Origin: Datisca glomerata
Taxonomy: Eukaryota > Streptophyta > Magnoliopsida > Cucurbitales > Datiscaceae
Assembly (NCBI GenBank): GCA_003255025.1
Contig: QANY01013250.1
Span: 124,001 to 188,000 of the forward strand
DNA length: 64,000 nt
Reading direction: 5' to 3'
Shown here piece after piece: positions 1 to 11,935 of this stretch (position 1 is the first letter of the stretch; each line of letters opens with the position of its first letter). A program made the position numbers and the translations under genes. The notes beneath the pieces were generated by a model, which worked only from the letters and a program-made list of their open reading frames with translations, was not told where the DNA came from and did not search any database.

Positions 1-1850
1 GATGCAAGATTGTACACACCTACTTTTTTCCAATGAGAGATTATTGGAATTATGTCCACAAAGTAGGATGTAATAACTATTTGTGAGTAAACAATTATTT
101 CTTTGACATTTATGTATTACTCATTTTTATGAATAAATGAATGTTTCCTTTAATTAAAGTGTATTTGTAACTTAAGTCCTGGAACTATTATCAACGTAAG
201 AAGAGTAAAGACCGAGCGGTCTTCTAGACAAACCATTTTGAGATAGTTCAAAATATTGTTCATAGTCTTAGGATCCACTGAGCTCGAATCCAATTACGAC
301 TGTTAGGTTGAATCAAAAGATGTCGGTCTCAGGACATGGAAGTGGAGATTTTAACGGTTAACCTAGACATGTTATGAAACATGTTGAATAGACCAGTAAC
401 AAATTAGTTTAGAGCAAAACCGTTTAACCAGCTCTAAATCTAATTGTTACACCTTAAGAGTCTTTTCATAATTGCATTAATCCTGAGGTGAATACGAAAC
501 TTGACCTAGTTACTCGTGATCTTTGATTTTCCAAAGAAGTGAGTTCGATTGTTAGACAATACATCGGTTGTTGGGACCGTGATTAAACTATGTTTGAGTT
601 GCGTGATTCACAGATATGAAGTTCGTGGCAAGATTGTAAAAACAACAATATCACCTTATGCTTTATTGATGGGTGTGTGAATAAATAAAACGGGCCCGGT
701 ACTCGATGACATGAGTCATTGAATAAGATATGGTGAACTGTACGAGACACTTGACAATTATGTCTTTCTTATTCACAGTCAATAAATGAGTTGAGAAAAT
801 AATAACTAGAGGGGTAAAATGATAATTTTATATCTCACTCTTGTTACTGATATTCACGAAGGGTACTATCCTAGAATATTCTGTTGACCGTGAAATATAA
901 ATATTTATTTACATCAACATAAAATGTAGTGCACATGAATCGATAGTTTATTCGGTATTGGACCTATAGTGAAGTCGTACGATATCGAGATTAAATAAGC
1001 CAAGAATTTATGGAGATAAATTAGTCGGATATTTGAATTCCATAACTTTATTCATGTGGGTCCATTCGGTTTCACGGGTAGCTCACAAGGATAGGAATGT
1101 GAAACAATATCAGTTGGATCAAAAATGTGTTTTTGACTAATGTACATTTCCCGAGCCCATATGGGATGGGTGTCATCACTATATTAGTGAAGACGAAAAT
1201 TTATGTTCAAATTAATTATTTTTTTTATTTTTTAATTATTGGATAATTAGTGAATAAAAGAAATTAATTGATTTATTGATAGGGATCAATTTAATTCATT
1301 AGTTTAGACGGATGAATTTGGACATAATTTTTTGCTCTATAGAAGATGTTAAAATTTCATATGCATGTCAAAGGAGAGGGAATTTTTGGTTTTTAACATA
1401 TAGGGGTATATGGGTAAATTCTGTAATTAATACATAAGGAATTGTATTAGGGTCGCATCTCTAACCTAACCTAAGTGTGTTAATCATAGCAGAAAAAGTT
1501 TATCTCTCCCTCTCCCTATTGTTGCCGCCAAAAACCTATTGGGGAAGAGAACATTTTGTTTTCTCTTCCACAGTTGTTTTAAGAACCCACACTCAATTCC
1601 TGTTAATATACTTGAGAGACATTCTTCTGATTCTTACGAGTGGTTTTTGGTGTGAAGATCAAATTACAAGCTCTATGAATCTCAAGAACGAGAAATGTGA
1701 GATATAAATTAGATATCATCAAATCAGAATTTCTCCATTATAAAACAATGTATAAATAGTTTTTATCTCTTCTCGATAAGTTTATACAATTATGCATGTT
1801 AATCAGTTGGTTTTGTGTTTAATTCAATTAAATGTTTGCATGAAATTTTT
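1..1850 (+). repeat. Long non-coding repeat, copy A (possible LTR)
   Basis: No coding sequence is visible. Most of the segment (about 1-1440) aligns by eye, with many substitutions and indels, to the reverse complement of about 54936-56430. Shared landmarks include the stretch around 'gttatgaaacatgttgaatagacc' (361-396), the 'gtgaatacgaa' block near 490 and the 'agtcgtacgat' block near 970. The last 400 bases contain a pyrimidine-rich leader-like stretch with 'ttgccgcca' near 1520, as is common near the transcription start of long plant LTRs. It could be a long (solo) LTR or a non-autonomous element. Its left end lies outside the window and its right end abuts the gypsy relic near 1860. Confidence 0.6.
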
Positions 1851-1869
1851 TTTATATTCTGCCCATGAA

Positions 1870-2814
1870 TTAGTCATGGTTCATTAATTCTTCAAAATCT
1901 AAAACCCGGTCCATTAATTCCTTGATTTTTTTGAAGGCCTCTTCACATTCTTCATCCCATCTATCCCCAAAATTCTTTCTTAACTTTGAGAAGAAGGGTT
2001 TGCACTTATCCATTGACCTTGAGAGAAATCTGCTTAGAGCTGTCAACCTTCCCTTCAAACCTCGTATCTCCTTTCAGTTTCTGGGAGAATTCATTTTCAT
2101 GATGGACTTCACCTGGTCTGGGTTAACCTCAATTCCCCATTGTGTAACCAAATGGCCCAAGAATTTTCCCTCTGCTACGTCGAATGTGCATATCTCCGGA
2201 TTCAACTTCATCGAGCTTTCTCTTAAGATTGAGAAGCCTCGTCAAGATCCCTGACGTGGTCATCCAGCTTACAACTTTTCACCAGCATGTCGTCTACATA
2301 ACCTCCATGGTTTTTCCAATTTATTCGTCAAAGATCTTGTTCACAAGCATTTGATAAGTTGCATCTGCATTTTTTAACCCAAATGGAATTAGCTTATAAC
2401 AGAAAGTACCTTATTCAGTTATAAATGAATTTTTTCTTGATCAAGATGGAACATCCCGAATGGAATTACCTTATAACATAAAGTGCTCTATTCAGTTATA
2501 AATGAAGTGTTTTCTTGATCAGGCTGGAACATTTTCACCTGATTATATCTAGAGAAGGCGTCCATGAAACTGAATTCGTGTCCTGAGGTTGTGTCCACCA
2601 TCTCGTCTATTCTTGGCAGCGAGTAGTCATCTTTAGGGAAGACTTTATTCAGGTCAGTGAAGTCCACACAAATTCTCCATTTCACATTCTTCTTGTTTAC
2701 CATAACTACATTGGTGAGCCGTTCGGGGTAATTGACTTCACGGATGAAGCCGGCTTTCAAAAGTTTCTCCACCTCTTCTTTGATCACCTTGTTCTGTTCC
2801 GGAGCGAAACTCAT
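1870..2814 (-). pseudogene. Gypsy reverse transcriptase remnant
   Basis: 2814-2488 encodes the RT N-terminal half (KLLKAGFIREV, NKKNVKWRICVDFTDLNK, FSFMDAFSRYNQVKM). 2058-1870 encodes the RT/RNase H connection (KGRLTALSRFLSRSMDKCKPFF). The catalytic YxDD region in between is scrambled. A ~75-bp stretch containing 'cagttataaatgaa' is present twice in tandem (about 2388-2455 and 2457-2531). The coding sequence ends near 1870 at the junction with the flanking repeat. Confidence 0.75.
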
Positions 2815-3389
2815 CTTCCTTGCTTTACTAGTTTAATAGTGGGATCTGTATTCAATGTATGACATATTATTTTTTCAGGAATACTTGTCATCTCTGTTGT
2901 AGTCGCAAAGATGTCTTTGTTTCTCAGAAAGAAATCTGTCATTTCCCATTTGTTTAAGGTGGTTCCCGATGTTGGTTGTCTTTAAGTTTCCTCAACTAGG
3001 TAGATGAGCTCAGTCTTTTCTTCTGCCCCGTACCTTGGGCCCATCTGCTCGTCTTCATGTGATTACTATTGCTCTATGGTCACGGCCTGTTCTCCCATTT
3101 TCTTTTCAGTTGCTCTTTTCCTAGCAGATTCTAGTGCGGTTATAGCGCAAATATGGGGAGCAGTTTGATCTCCCTTTATGGCCTTGATTCCTTCTGGAGA
3201 TGGATATTTTAACACTTGATAAAAGGTAGATGGTACAACTTTCATTTTGTGCAGCCATGTCCTTCCCAGATTGCGTTGTACGGGGATGAAGTGTCCAACA
3301 CTACATATTTTGTTAGATGATTGAAGGGTTCCGCACTCACGGGAAGAATAATAATTCTTTTAAAATAACTTATATCCACTTAAGCCTAC

Positions 3390-3535
3390 CAATGGCTGCG
3401 ATGGACCTTACATCCGTTGATCACCCAATGGACAGCTTCTCAAGGGTGGAGTGGTGTAAAATGTTAACAGCGCTCTCATCATCAATTAATACTCTCCTCA
3501 ACAAACAGTTGCCAGCGTTATTATGACATTCGTCG
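3390..3535 (-). pseudogene. Gypsy aspartic protease remnant
   Basis: On the minus strand the peptide LLRRVLIDDESAVNILHH is followed by STLEKLSIG and then a stop. This matches the active-site region of Tat proteases (family pattern RVLVDNGSSxDIL). The catalytic D-(S/T/G)-G motif is degenerate, reading DDES. It lies between gag and RT in the expected order. Confidence 0.5.
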
Positions 3536-3798
3536 TGCTCCTGATCCAAGTCATCTAATATCAATGAAATGTTCCTGTTGTCACTCGAAGAGCTTCCTTT
3601 CCCAGTGCTCCTCCAACCTGGGCTTCTTACAATATGCTTTCCTTTCTTTCTTGGTAGTTCCTTCTTGCTCGGTTAATGCAATAATTGTATTGACAATCTA
3701 TTTCCCGTTATAGTGTTTTCCTTTAACATGGGTTTCTTTCTCAGTTTCCCGTTTCTGCTCTTCTTTCTTCATAAAATGTTGAAGATACCGATCCTTAA

Positions 3799-4826
3799 TT
3801 AGACCTTCATTGTAATCCTTGAGTTGATAGTAGTCTCTTGTGTAACATCGTTGCTCCTATGATAAGAGAAATACTTGTATTTGTCTTTATAGTGGAGTTC
3901 TTTAGTGATTGGGGCTGGCCTCTTCAACCAAGGTTTATCCTTGATTATCTCCAGAATCTGATTCACCGACATCATGAGAGGTGTATAGACTTTATCTATG
4001 GGATGGACTGCATCAGCATGTCTCATTCATCTTTTAGTATGGTTTTGTTTGCTCTCGCCTCGCTCATTATCTCTTCCCATTTTATTTGTCCTCTTCCTGT
4101 CAGATTTGGAACCCCGTTCTCCTTTATGTGGTTCTGCAGTCCTTTGTTACGCTAGTTTCAACGAGCTCCTCTTTTCTTCTTCCAACTGATGTAGGTTTGC
4201 ACCCTTTGGAATATATCGACCATAATCAATGGTTTCATCTTTGATAAATCTTCAAAGCGGGGTGAGTTTGGATCCAACCCTCGTCTGAAATCCAATCTGA
4301 CTACTCGGTCATCACACTGTTCCTCCTTAGTCATCTCGTCTTTAAATCTATGAGTATACTTCTGTAGGGCAGAGATAGTCAAGAGGTACTGTGTATCCTC
4401 CTTTATCACACGGTAGGTAGAATACTACTCAAAAAAGATAAAAGACATAACAATAAATTTAGTAATTGAATATGCGAGGAGAGAATGATACAATTTTAAG
4501 GTGGTCCCGTCAAGAATGGTGGGAAACATTCAGCACACCAATTCATCTTCATGTTGATGTAACGCCATCACTTGTTTAAATCATCATAGATGATCCACCG
4601 AATCATATTTCCCTTCGTAACATTTGAACTTAGGCGCTACAAACTTCTTCGGTATTGGAGCTGCTAGGATCTCCAGACACAACAGAGTTTGGGTGAGTGA
4701 TTCGAGGTTAGATTTTCCCGTACTTCTTAAGTTTTTTATCTCCATCATCTTTCTCTCCAGCATCTCCTCCAATGCTTCTTCTGTTATGGTTTTTGGTGGA
4801 GGGGTTTCTCCCATTGTCTTATTCAT
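3799..4826 (-). pseudogene. Gypsy gag remnant
   Basis: Three stretches in different frames make up a gag gene. 4826-4584 is the N-terminal part, ending in KKFVAPKFKCYEGKYD, which resembles the start of the retrotransposon gag domain. 4409-4158 is the central part (RRGLDPNSPRFEDL). 4026-3799 is the C-terminal part (YTPLMMSVNQILEIIKDKP, then KYKYFSYHRS), which matches the region around the pseudo-zinc-finger of Tat gag proteins. The frame breaks between them show that the gene is dead. Antisense ORFs here are shadows. Confidence 0.7.
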
Positions 4827-5250
4827 ATAAAGTTGGACTGGATTTCCCCATCTTTGTACTACACATTTATACTATTCTCATTATCTTCTTGTCTGGCATC
4901 TTTTTTACCTTCTCATGGATGGTTTTCTCGTTCCTCATTTTCGGTTCAGTGGCTAACTTCTGTGCATGTTTGCGCCAATTCCTATTGCAAGCCGTTGATT
5001 TGGTCCTGCACCATTTGCCACGCACTGAGCCGTGTTTCATTATTCCGCTGCTCCATCTCCTGCATTCCAGTGAGAATCGTTTAGAGAATCTCAACCAGTG
5101 GAGTGGGTTGATCAACATGATCATCCCTCGTTCCTAGTTCCGTTTCCCCCGTTGAGGGCGGCATTTGATCTAGTTCTAGGCATGTTTTGGTTTTGGAAGG
5201 GCTTTTCTTGAGACTTTCTTTTCATCTCAATGAAAACATCAAAATGTAAA

Positions 5251-5918
5251 TGATTTTTCTGGGGAGGGAAGAATCAATTACTAAAACAAAATTTGTAAGA
5301 GTAAAAAGAATAAGAACTCAATAGTTTAAGAGCTTGGATTCGATTAATTTTTCTGAGGTGATGCACACCCATATTTATACCCAAATTTCTCAATAAAGAT
5401 TACAACAAATTCTCCTACCTCATAGCTGATAAAGGAGAATTGATAAGCTTCTAAAAAAATATTTCCAAATTAAATCTCTATCTTAACTGTTTAATTGATC
5501 TTATGGTTATCATTCCTTCTTTCCTCTGCACTGAATCTTCGATCTTGATCTTGCCACATGTAGAATATGATTTAGTCTGTTCAATGAGGAAATGGGCTAA
5601 GAGAATTATATGAGTATCTACACGTGAAAGAAAATGACCCAACAAAGTTTAATCATGCAAAAATGGTCCAAATATGAAAAAAAAAACTATTAGCATTTGC
5701 AAGTTGAAATACCAAAATGACCCGGCAAGAGTCACCTACACACACAACTATATCTTATTCACGCAATGTACTATAGTAGAAGTATAAATACTTTACCCCT
5801 GCATCCTAAAGTTCCTTCTTAACCACTTGTTGGCAAAGCATAAAACATTTACTCATCATATATTGTACAAATAATCAGCCAACACGGGAGCAGATACTCT
5901 CTTGTTCTAATAACACAC
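5251..5918 (-). promoter_or_regulatory. Probable gypsy LTR and leader with TATA box
   Basis: This segment lies immediately upstream of gag on the minus strand and is non-coding. A clear minus-strand TATA box, TATAAATA, lies at 5379 to 5372 within 'gggtataaatatggg'. The exact LTR ends and the primer-binding site could not be fixed by eye. The right end abuts the CACTA terminus at 5916. Confidence 0.45.
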
Positions 5919-5984
5919 TGTAGTGATATGATATAGGCCAAAAAATGTTATCGCATCATTTTTTTAAACGCTATGTTTGCCAAC

Positions 5985-6300
5985 ATTATTAAAAGTCCGA
6001 CCCTACCATAGCATTTTTTTCGCCGCTATCAAAACACTTTTTATAACATTTTTTAAACGCTATGGTAGACCTATCATAACATTTTTTCAATGTCGTTAAA
6101 GATCTACCGTAGCATTTTTTTTTACGCTTGGCAGACTTACCATAGCATTTTTCCAATGCTATGACAGACTTACCATAGCATTTTTCAATGATATGGTAAA
6201 CAAATGGTAGCATTTATAAACCAATCGTAAAAACTTACTATAGCATTTTTTAAACACTGTATAAGAGTTTTCATAGCATTTTTATGTTATATGATGTGCA
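5985..6300. repeat. CACTA subterminal repeats
   Basis: About eight imperfect copies of a unit reading, on the minus strand, AAAAATGCTATGGTAAG. They are spaced 30-60 bp apart and occur in both orientations. A 74-residue ORF across them (5989-6213, minus) is only the repeat translated (KKCYGKS units) and is not annotated as a gene. Confidence 0.7.
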
Positions 6301-7785
6301 ACATCTTGTTATTATAATTTTTTATATTACTTATTCTTGTCATTGTACAAACTTAAAAAATAATATTTAATCAAAAAAATAATAACATCACATAACTTTT
6401 TATTTTATTACTCAAAATTGTTATAAACTATTGTCCGCCAAAAATCATAGTTTCATATGACAAATACATATTTTTTTTACATAGAACAAGCAAAAGTAAT
6501 ATCCTACGAGAATGATTAAAATCTAGTAAGACTCAAAATCTAATTATGAAGCTTCAGAAATCGATATCGAGGCAACATGTGACTTGCTTGCTTCTGTTGA
6601 CTTTGTTTTGAGGTCTAATTGTAACTAGAGATTTTTAAACAATCCAGAAAATAAATGAAATCATTTATATAAACTGAATCTAGAAAATAGTGTGAAAATA
6701 TACTATTCAATATAATATGACTAAAGAGAAATAAATTGAGTAAATAATTATTAATGATTGATAACACACAAAAATTATTGATTAATAAACCTAACGTACA
6801 TGAACAAATCAACACTCAACACTCATCTATGAACTTTTGCTCCCCACTCCAAAAATTCAATGCGACTTTTACTCCCTCAATTCAATTATTTTGCCCCATG
6901 TGAGACATTTACAAACAATGGGCAGAACCAAAAAGAATAATTACAAAAATCTAAGAACACAATCCTTAAGACTGGTTAAAATAATTCTAAGCTAGCTCAT
7001 TTGGAAAAGCCATTTCACTATTTACAATTAAAAATGGCAAATATGCTTGATAACAACAAAATTATCTCATGTATAAATCATTTCTCAATATAAAATTAAA
7101 AGAACGCCAAGGATAAGATATTAAAAAATTCCAGTGTTTAAACACCCGAAATAGTAGCAGAAAAGGTAAATAATCCTAGACATGTTCAACATTTCAATAA
7201 ACAAAAATCAGTCCAATAATTACAAATGTGTCTATAACATAGCCCCACCAAGAATTACAAGTGTCTAATGCTATTGGTATACCTGAACCACTATCAATAT
7301 TTGTTGAAACCTATGGATCCGTCAAACTACAATGCTCCATTAAACCTTTGATGAAAAGGGGTAAAGTCAAATATTGAGATACTTCTGCTAATCATTCAAA
7401 ATCAACCAGCAACAAGTTATAAGAGAGGAACTATACAATGAACATTAAAGTCCAATGTATATCCCTGATTTAAAGAAGACTGCCATGATGCATTGGCACT
7501 ATATAATCAAAACTTTCACCCAAAAAATGGCATCATCATGCCAATATAAATGATACTTGTAAACAATGAAATATTATTAATTATCCATGGCCTAACATGA
7601 TCGTCTTGTTATATAAATTTTCACCTAACAAGCTAGCAATACATTCAAGCCCTTGTTACTGTAAAAGGAAACGCATTCAAGTCCTTACTTGTGATGAGCG
7701 ACACAAGCACTAGGGATCTAAAAGTAGAGATGTAGGTAATTGTACAAAATAGAAAAAGAACAAGTGAACAACCAACATATCAGAC

Positions 7786-7875
7786 CTTGTCATCTCTAAC
7801 CAATGCCTGGCATCTTGAATGCTCTTTCTCAAGCAATTGTGTAGCATCGACAACCAACAATTCATGTTGAACTTT
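7786..7875 (-). pseudogene. Captured cullin-1-like exon
   Basis: The minus strand carries one complete 90-bp exon with intact splice signals: acceptor 'tgttag' before AAAGTTCAAC, and donor 'GATGACAAG|gtctga'. Its 30 codons begin [19 protein letters not shown] and end with a C-A-L-x-R-D-D-K motif. Plant CUL1 proteins have this segment inside the cullin repeat region (E3 ubiquitin ligase scaffold). A degenerate upstream stretch at about 8015-7945 may be the preceding exon. The exon lies inside the CACTA element, so it is best read as captured host sequence, not a resident gene. Confidence 0.7.
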
Positions 7876-8181
7876 CTAACAAAGGAAAAGCAAAACATCA
7901 AGTATAACAAACAACAAAGAATAAAATAAACAGAGCTTCAAAAGAGAATGTGCTTCACTTGAAAAAAATGCTAGTAGCTTGATCTTATCTTTCACAATCT
8001 TTAGCTAGACTTTCTTCCTGTCCCAGCAAAAGGAGTCTAAATAGAAAAATAAATCATAGTATAAAGCAATTAGTATGTTAGTCTGTTCTTCAATATCACC
8101 ATGTTTATATCAATGATTCCAATTTTGTATCCTAAGTAACTCCTAAGACCTACAAAAAATGACCAAACATATATAAACATA

Positions 8182-8194
8182 CCCCCCCCCCCCC
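8182..8194 (+). repeat. C13 homopolymer
   Basis: An uninterrupted run of 13 cytosines inside the CACTA element. Confidence 0.95.
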
Positions 8195-8567
8195 AAATTC
8201 ATATAAAAATGGAGAAATGAATCTCGGAACATTTATCCTATTCTTTGAACCTCATTCATAAACCAAATAACCATACACCACCATTCATATAAAAAATAGA
8301 GAAATGAAGAAGGAAAATATAACATTTATAACTTAGCTTTTCTTTCTTTTTATGAAAGGGAGAACCTTAGCTCCGGTTCTGAGCATAATGAAATACAGGG
8401 TAGTAGAATACGAAACCCAATACCGGAGCTAAAATTTAAGAATATGAAACCATTGCATGACCAGATTAAAAAATATAGACCCTAATCAATGAAGATAAAA
8501 CTAAAAAATCACAAAAATTAGACAAAAATCACAAAAATCGACAATAATTTGATAATGAAACTCTTAC

Positions 8568-8760
8568 CTCTGGTTCTGAGCTGCGAAATCGAAGTAGCAG
8601 AGAGCTGGGAGACAAAGCTGAGAGAGTGAGAGTTGTGAGGGAGAGTTTGCTGCCGTGAGAGAAGCCTACGATGAAGCTGAAAGAGAGCTACGAGAGAGCT
8701 TCACGAGAGAGAGCTAAGAGATAGAGAGAGTTGAGAAAGAGAGGTTCTCGAGAGCGAGCT
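8568..8760 (-). other. Leader-like exon inside the CACTA element
   Basis: On the minus strand, a CT-rich 5'-UTR-like stretch ('ctctctcagctttgtctccc', then 'ttcgatttcgcagctcagaac') ends at a consensus donor AG|GTAAGAG at 8568/8567. It lies upstream, in transcription order, of the captured cullin exon. It may therefore be the 5' UTR of the same captured gene or of a chimeric transcript. No start codon could be assigned. The plus-strand ORF at 8731-8934 is the antisense of this purine/pyrimidine-rich tract. Confidence 0.4.
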
Positions 8761-8968
8761 AAGAGAGAGCTCATTGGTGACCTTCGAGATCGAGAGAGAA
8801 TAGAGAGTTGTGAGATAGAGATGAGAGCTACTGTGAAAGAGGGAGACGGGGTGAGAATTTTTCATTTGGTAAAGAGAAACGTGCGGCTTCGAGGTTTTAG
8901 TTTTCCATTGCGTTTTGAAGTAAAAGCGCGGTAGTTGTGTGCCATTATAGCACCTAATTGTTGTAGTG

Positions 8969-10389
8969 AAAGGAAATGATTATGTTGTATCGAAGCCGTC
9001 CGTTCTGAAAACAGACGGCTGGGATTTGAGAACGGAAGGGAAAAAAGAAAAGAAAAGAGAAAAAGGAAAAAAGAAAAGAAAAGAGAAAAAGGAAAAAAAA
9101 GGAAAAAAAAGTGTCAGAAAAAGGTAAAATGAGAAAATGAGAGATTTAGACCATCCGTCTTAAAAACAGATAGTCCAGATGATTAGTGGGTTTGGAAAAC
9201 TAAAAGTCTTCTTACAGACTTATTATGTGTTATGATAATTAGCACATATTACGTGTCGATGGGATCTGGATCCCCTCTTATTAGAGAATCCCAACAAGAG
9301 GCTATGTCTACTAAGTTTTTAATCATTCAATAGTGAGATATTAGATACTTTGCTAAATGCTTTACTCAACAATTGCAATTCATCCGTTAGAATTTCCCAC
9401 ATTATCAAATATTTGAGGAAAAGTTGGGATAGATCCTAAAAGTATCATTTAGAAAAAAAATTGATTTTCGTATCTTGGAGTGTTCTAACGAAAGATAACA
9501 ATTTTTGCAAGGGAAAAAGCTAACTTGCTAATGCCAATTTGATATTAAGATTAACAATTTGCTAGATTTTAGCAAAATATTATAGCTTAATTATGGTATT
9601 GCAAACACCAAGTTTAACATAAAAATGTTCAAATAAAAATAACAACTTAATCTTTTTACTTATAAACAAGATGTCTAGCAAAATAATTTATAATTGTGTT
9701 TCCCAGGTAAGGCCCAAAAAATTAAGATTGGGATTTTCTGCCATTTTTTAGCAAGGCAGAGACGTAATTGTCGGACTGCTCAGATTAGGTCTGGAAAAGT
9801 AAAAAAAATAATATAATTTTTTAAAAAATGACTTAATAGTTGAGGTAGATTTCATTGATTTAGATCTAGAGGATGGTGAGATCTAGCTTAACTGCAACAC
9901 AATGTGGTTGCTAAGCAATGAGAAAATGTCCATTTCCACTAATTATTACTTTTTTACCGTTTTACTTTTACTCACCTAGTGATATTGGTCTCCAAGAAGA
10001 GGACTGTTTGGTAAATTTAGCACTTGGTATACGTGGTAGAGATCTCGCGGGTAAATCGGTTAATAAGTCGTGACTCGTGTGTAAGAGGGGAGTTTTGAAC
10101 GCTGGAAGAGCAGTGGTAAGCTAGATTGATATATGGTGAACTTGTTAAGACACGTCATTTTAGAAACATTGAGATCCGTTGATTTTTATTTAGACGGATA
10201 AGATCCATCCGCTTCCACTATATAATATGGCTTATGGATCCAAAATCACGTCCAGAAGCGTTTAGAGGTTCCGAACCCTCCCTCCCCGCTAAAATCAAAC
10301 CAACATAAAATGAAAAAGGAATTTCAAATGGCACATGACTTTCTTTTCCTTCGTCGACGTCTAATCGCGCACCGTGCATCTTGACGGCG
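8969..10389. other. Intergenic: purine tract and degenerate repeats
   Basis: No coding sequence was recognised. 9040-9110 is a polypurine tract in which a ~27-bp A/G unit is repeated two to three times. Short related motifs, 'gtccgttctgaaaacagacgg' (8998-9018) and 'atccgtcttaaaaacagat' (9152-9170), suggest a diverged duplication. The remainder, up to the start of the HVA22-like gene, would have held its promoter. Confidence 0.6.
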
Positions 10390-10493
10390 CCGATCAATCT
10401 GCACGGAATATCTTCTCAAACTCACCGGTGGTTCTCTTTCGGTTTCCTCAACTTAGCCTATGCGCTTGTTACAATTTGATTTTCGGTACGTAA

Positions 10494-10496
<3 letters not shown>

Positions 10497-10553
<57 letters not shown>
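10497..10553 (+). repeat. (CT)n microsatellite
   Basis: About 28 uninterrupted CT dinucleotides, starting some ten bases downstream of the likely leader-exon donor (10486), hence in the first intron of the HVA22-like gene. Confidence 0.95.
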
Positions 10554-10558
<5 letters not shown>

Positions 10559-11935
10559 TCATTTTCGTTTCAAATGACTTGATTCCTACTTGAATTGAAC
10601 ATCTCGTTTGTATCCTAGTTATTTTGAGATTTTTGTTTCTATAAACATGAACTTCTGTTAATTTTTCTAGATTTCGTTACAGGTTTTATTCGCAATATGA
10701 TTATGCTTGAATTTCTTCGTTCCGAATTCAAGCTTGGATGATGATTTGACTTTCAGGCATGTATGTCATCTTTGTCTTACTGTCATTTTTCTGTAATGTT
10801 TTTCACTAGAAATCGAAATGGCTTCTGTTTGAATGTTGCGAAACTTTCTGAGAATTGAGGAAAATCTACATTAGTGGGAGAAATGCTATTAGTCGAGTTT
10901 CATTTAAACTAAAAATAGCAAAAATTCTGTTGTTTACGAAACAGTGACTGATCACAAATTCACTTTATTTCTCTCATTGACGTCCTTAGCGAGATCTGTC
11001 GGTCGCTGAGAAAATGGATTAAAACAGAGAGAGAGGAATTAGAAAGCTCTTGATCTTTCGATTTCACTGTGTTTCGAACCGAGAATAGGTGAATTTCCTC
11101 TGCTCCACTGATCGTACATATTTTGGCTGTGTATTTGTTTTTCTGGCACAGATAACGAGACTCCATCTTCTTATCCACCTTAGTTCCAGTGCACCAAGTA
11201 TGGATGATTGAGTTCACTGCTTTACTGTGTGTAAGGATATTATTCTGTTTTGATTGTGCTACCGGCCAGCTCTGTCTTTTTACTCTTTTAACATTAGTTT
11301 TCGCTCTAGTTTTCTCTTTCTTTTCACGACATTGCTTCACGTTACAATGCTTCCTCACACTTTCGCATCTATATCACAATTTGACCTCATTAATTACTCT
11401 TGTTCTTTATGTTAGGTAGCACAAGATGATTGGATCCTTTCTCACCAGAGGACTCGTGTGTGTCTGCTTGCGCCATAACTATTTTCTTTATTTTATGAAT
11501 TGAACTTTTGAGAGTACAAATTGCTGAACCAAGTCAACCTAATAATCTATTTATGCATTGGCAGGATTGTTTTTGGCTATGCTTATCCGGCTTATGAGTG
11601 CTACAAAACAGTCCAAATGAACAAGCCAGAGATCGAGCAACTGCTGTTTTGGTGCTAGTATTGGTATTACACTATAGATGCCAGCATGGTCTCGTGAAAA
11701 ATTCTATGTCAAAAGTGATTTTTTTCCTTTTTGAATTGCAGGATTTTGGTGGCTCTTTCGACGTTTTGTGAGAGAATTGGTGATGCTATTTGCCAAATCA
11801 ATATCACAAAACCAGCTCACTATTCAAACCACAGCATCAACACTATTTTAAAATTAAATTTCACTAGAGTTTAGAATCAATTTTGATTTTGTAATCACTA
11901 ATTTATCATGCTTACCTCTTCACCGACCAAGAACA

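Larger units (their letters stand above)
1870..5918 (-). mobile_element. Degenerate Ty3/gypsy retrotransposon, Tat-like
   Basis: Read on the minus strand, the order is probable LTR/leader (5918 to 5250), gag (4826 to 3799), a protease remnant (about 3535 to 3390) and reverse transcriptase (2814 to 1870). The RT wording (EEVEKLLKAGFIREV, WRICVDFTDLNK, SLPRIDEMVD) is that of the plant Tat/OTA branch of Ty3/gypsy. RNase H, integrase and the 3' LTR are missing: the element stops near 1870, where repeat copy A begins. Several frameshifts and stops make it inactive. Confidence 0.8.
5916..8968. mobile_element. Non-autonomous CACTA (En/Spm) transposon carrying host gene pieces
   Basis: The right end, read on the minus strand from 8968, starts CACTACAACAATTAGGTGC, which is a typical CACTA terminus. 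The left end begins CACTG at 5916 and is followed by subterminal repeats (5985-6300), the other hallmark of this superfamily. No transposase is visible. The 3-bp target duplication does not match cleanly (ACA on the left, AAA on the right), so the left end is less certain. The interior carries a leader-type exon and a cullin exon in the minus orientation, making it a gene-capturing (Pack-CACTA-like) element. Confidence 0.65.

Noticed and set aside
3838..4189. Plus-strand ORFs of 105 and 63 codons
   Set aside because: Antisense to the gypsy gag remnant; the minus strand has the recognisable domain.
5989..6213. 74-codon ORF rich in KKCYGKS repeats
   Set aside because: It is the CACTA subterminal repeat translated, not a cysteine-rich peptide gene.
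10960..11358. 132-codon ORF on the minus strand
   Set aside because: It lies in the first intron of the HVA22-like pseudogene, is antisense, and shows no family resemblance. The overlapping plus ORF 11189-11419 is likewise intronic.
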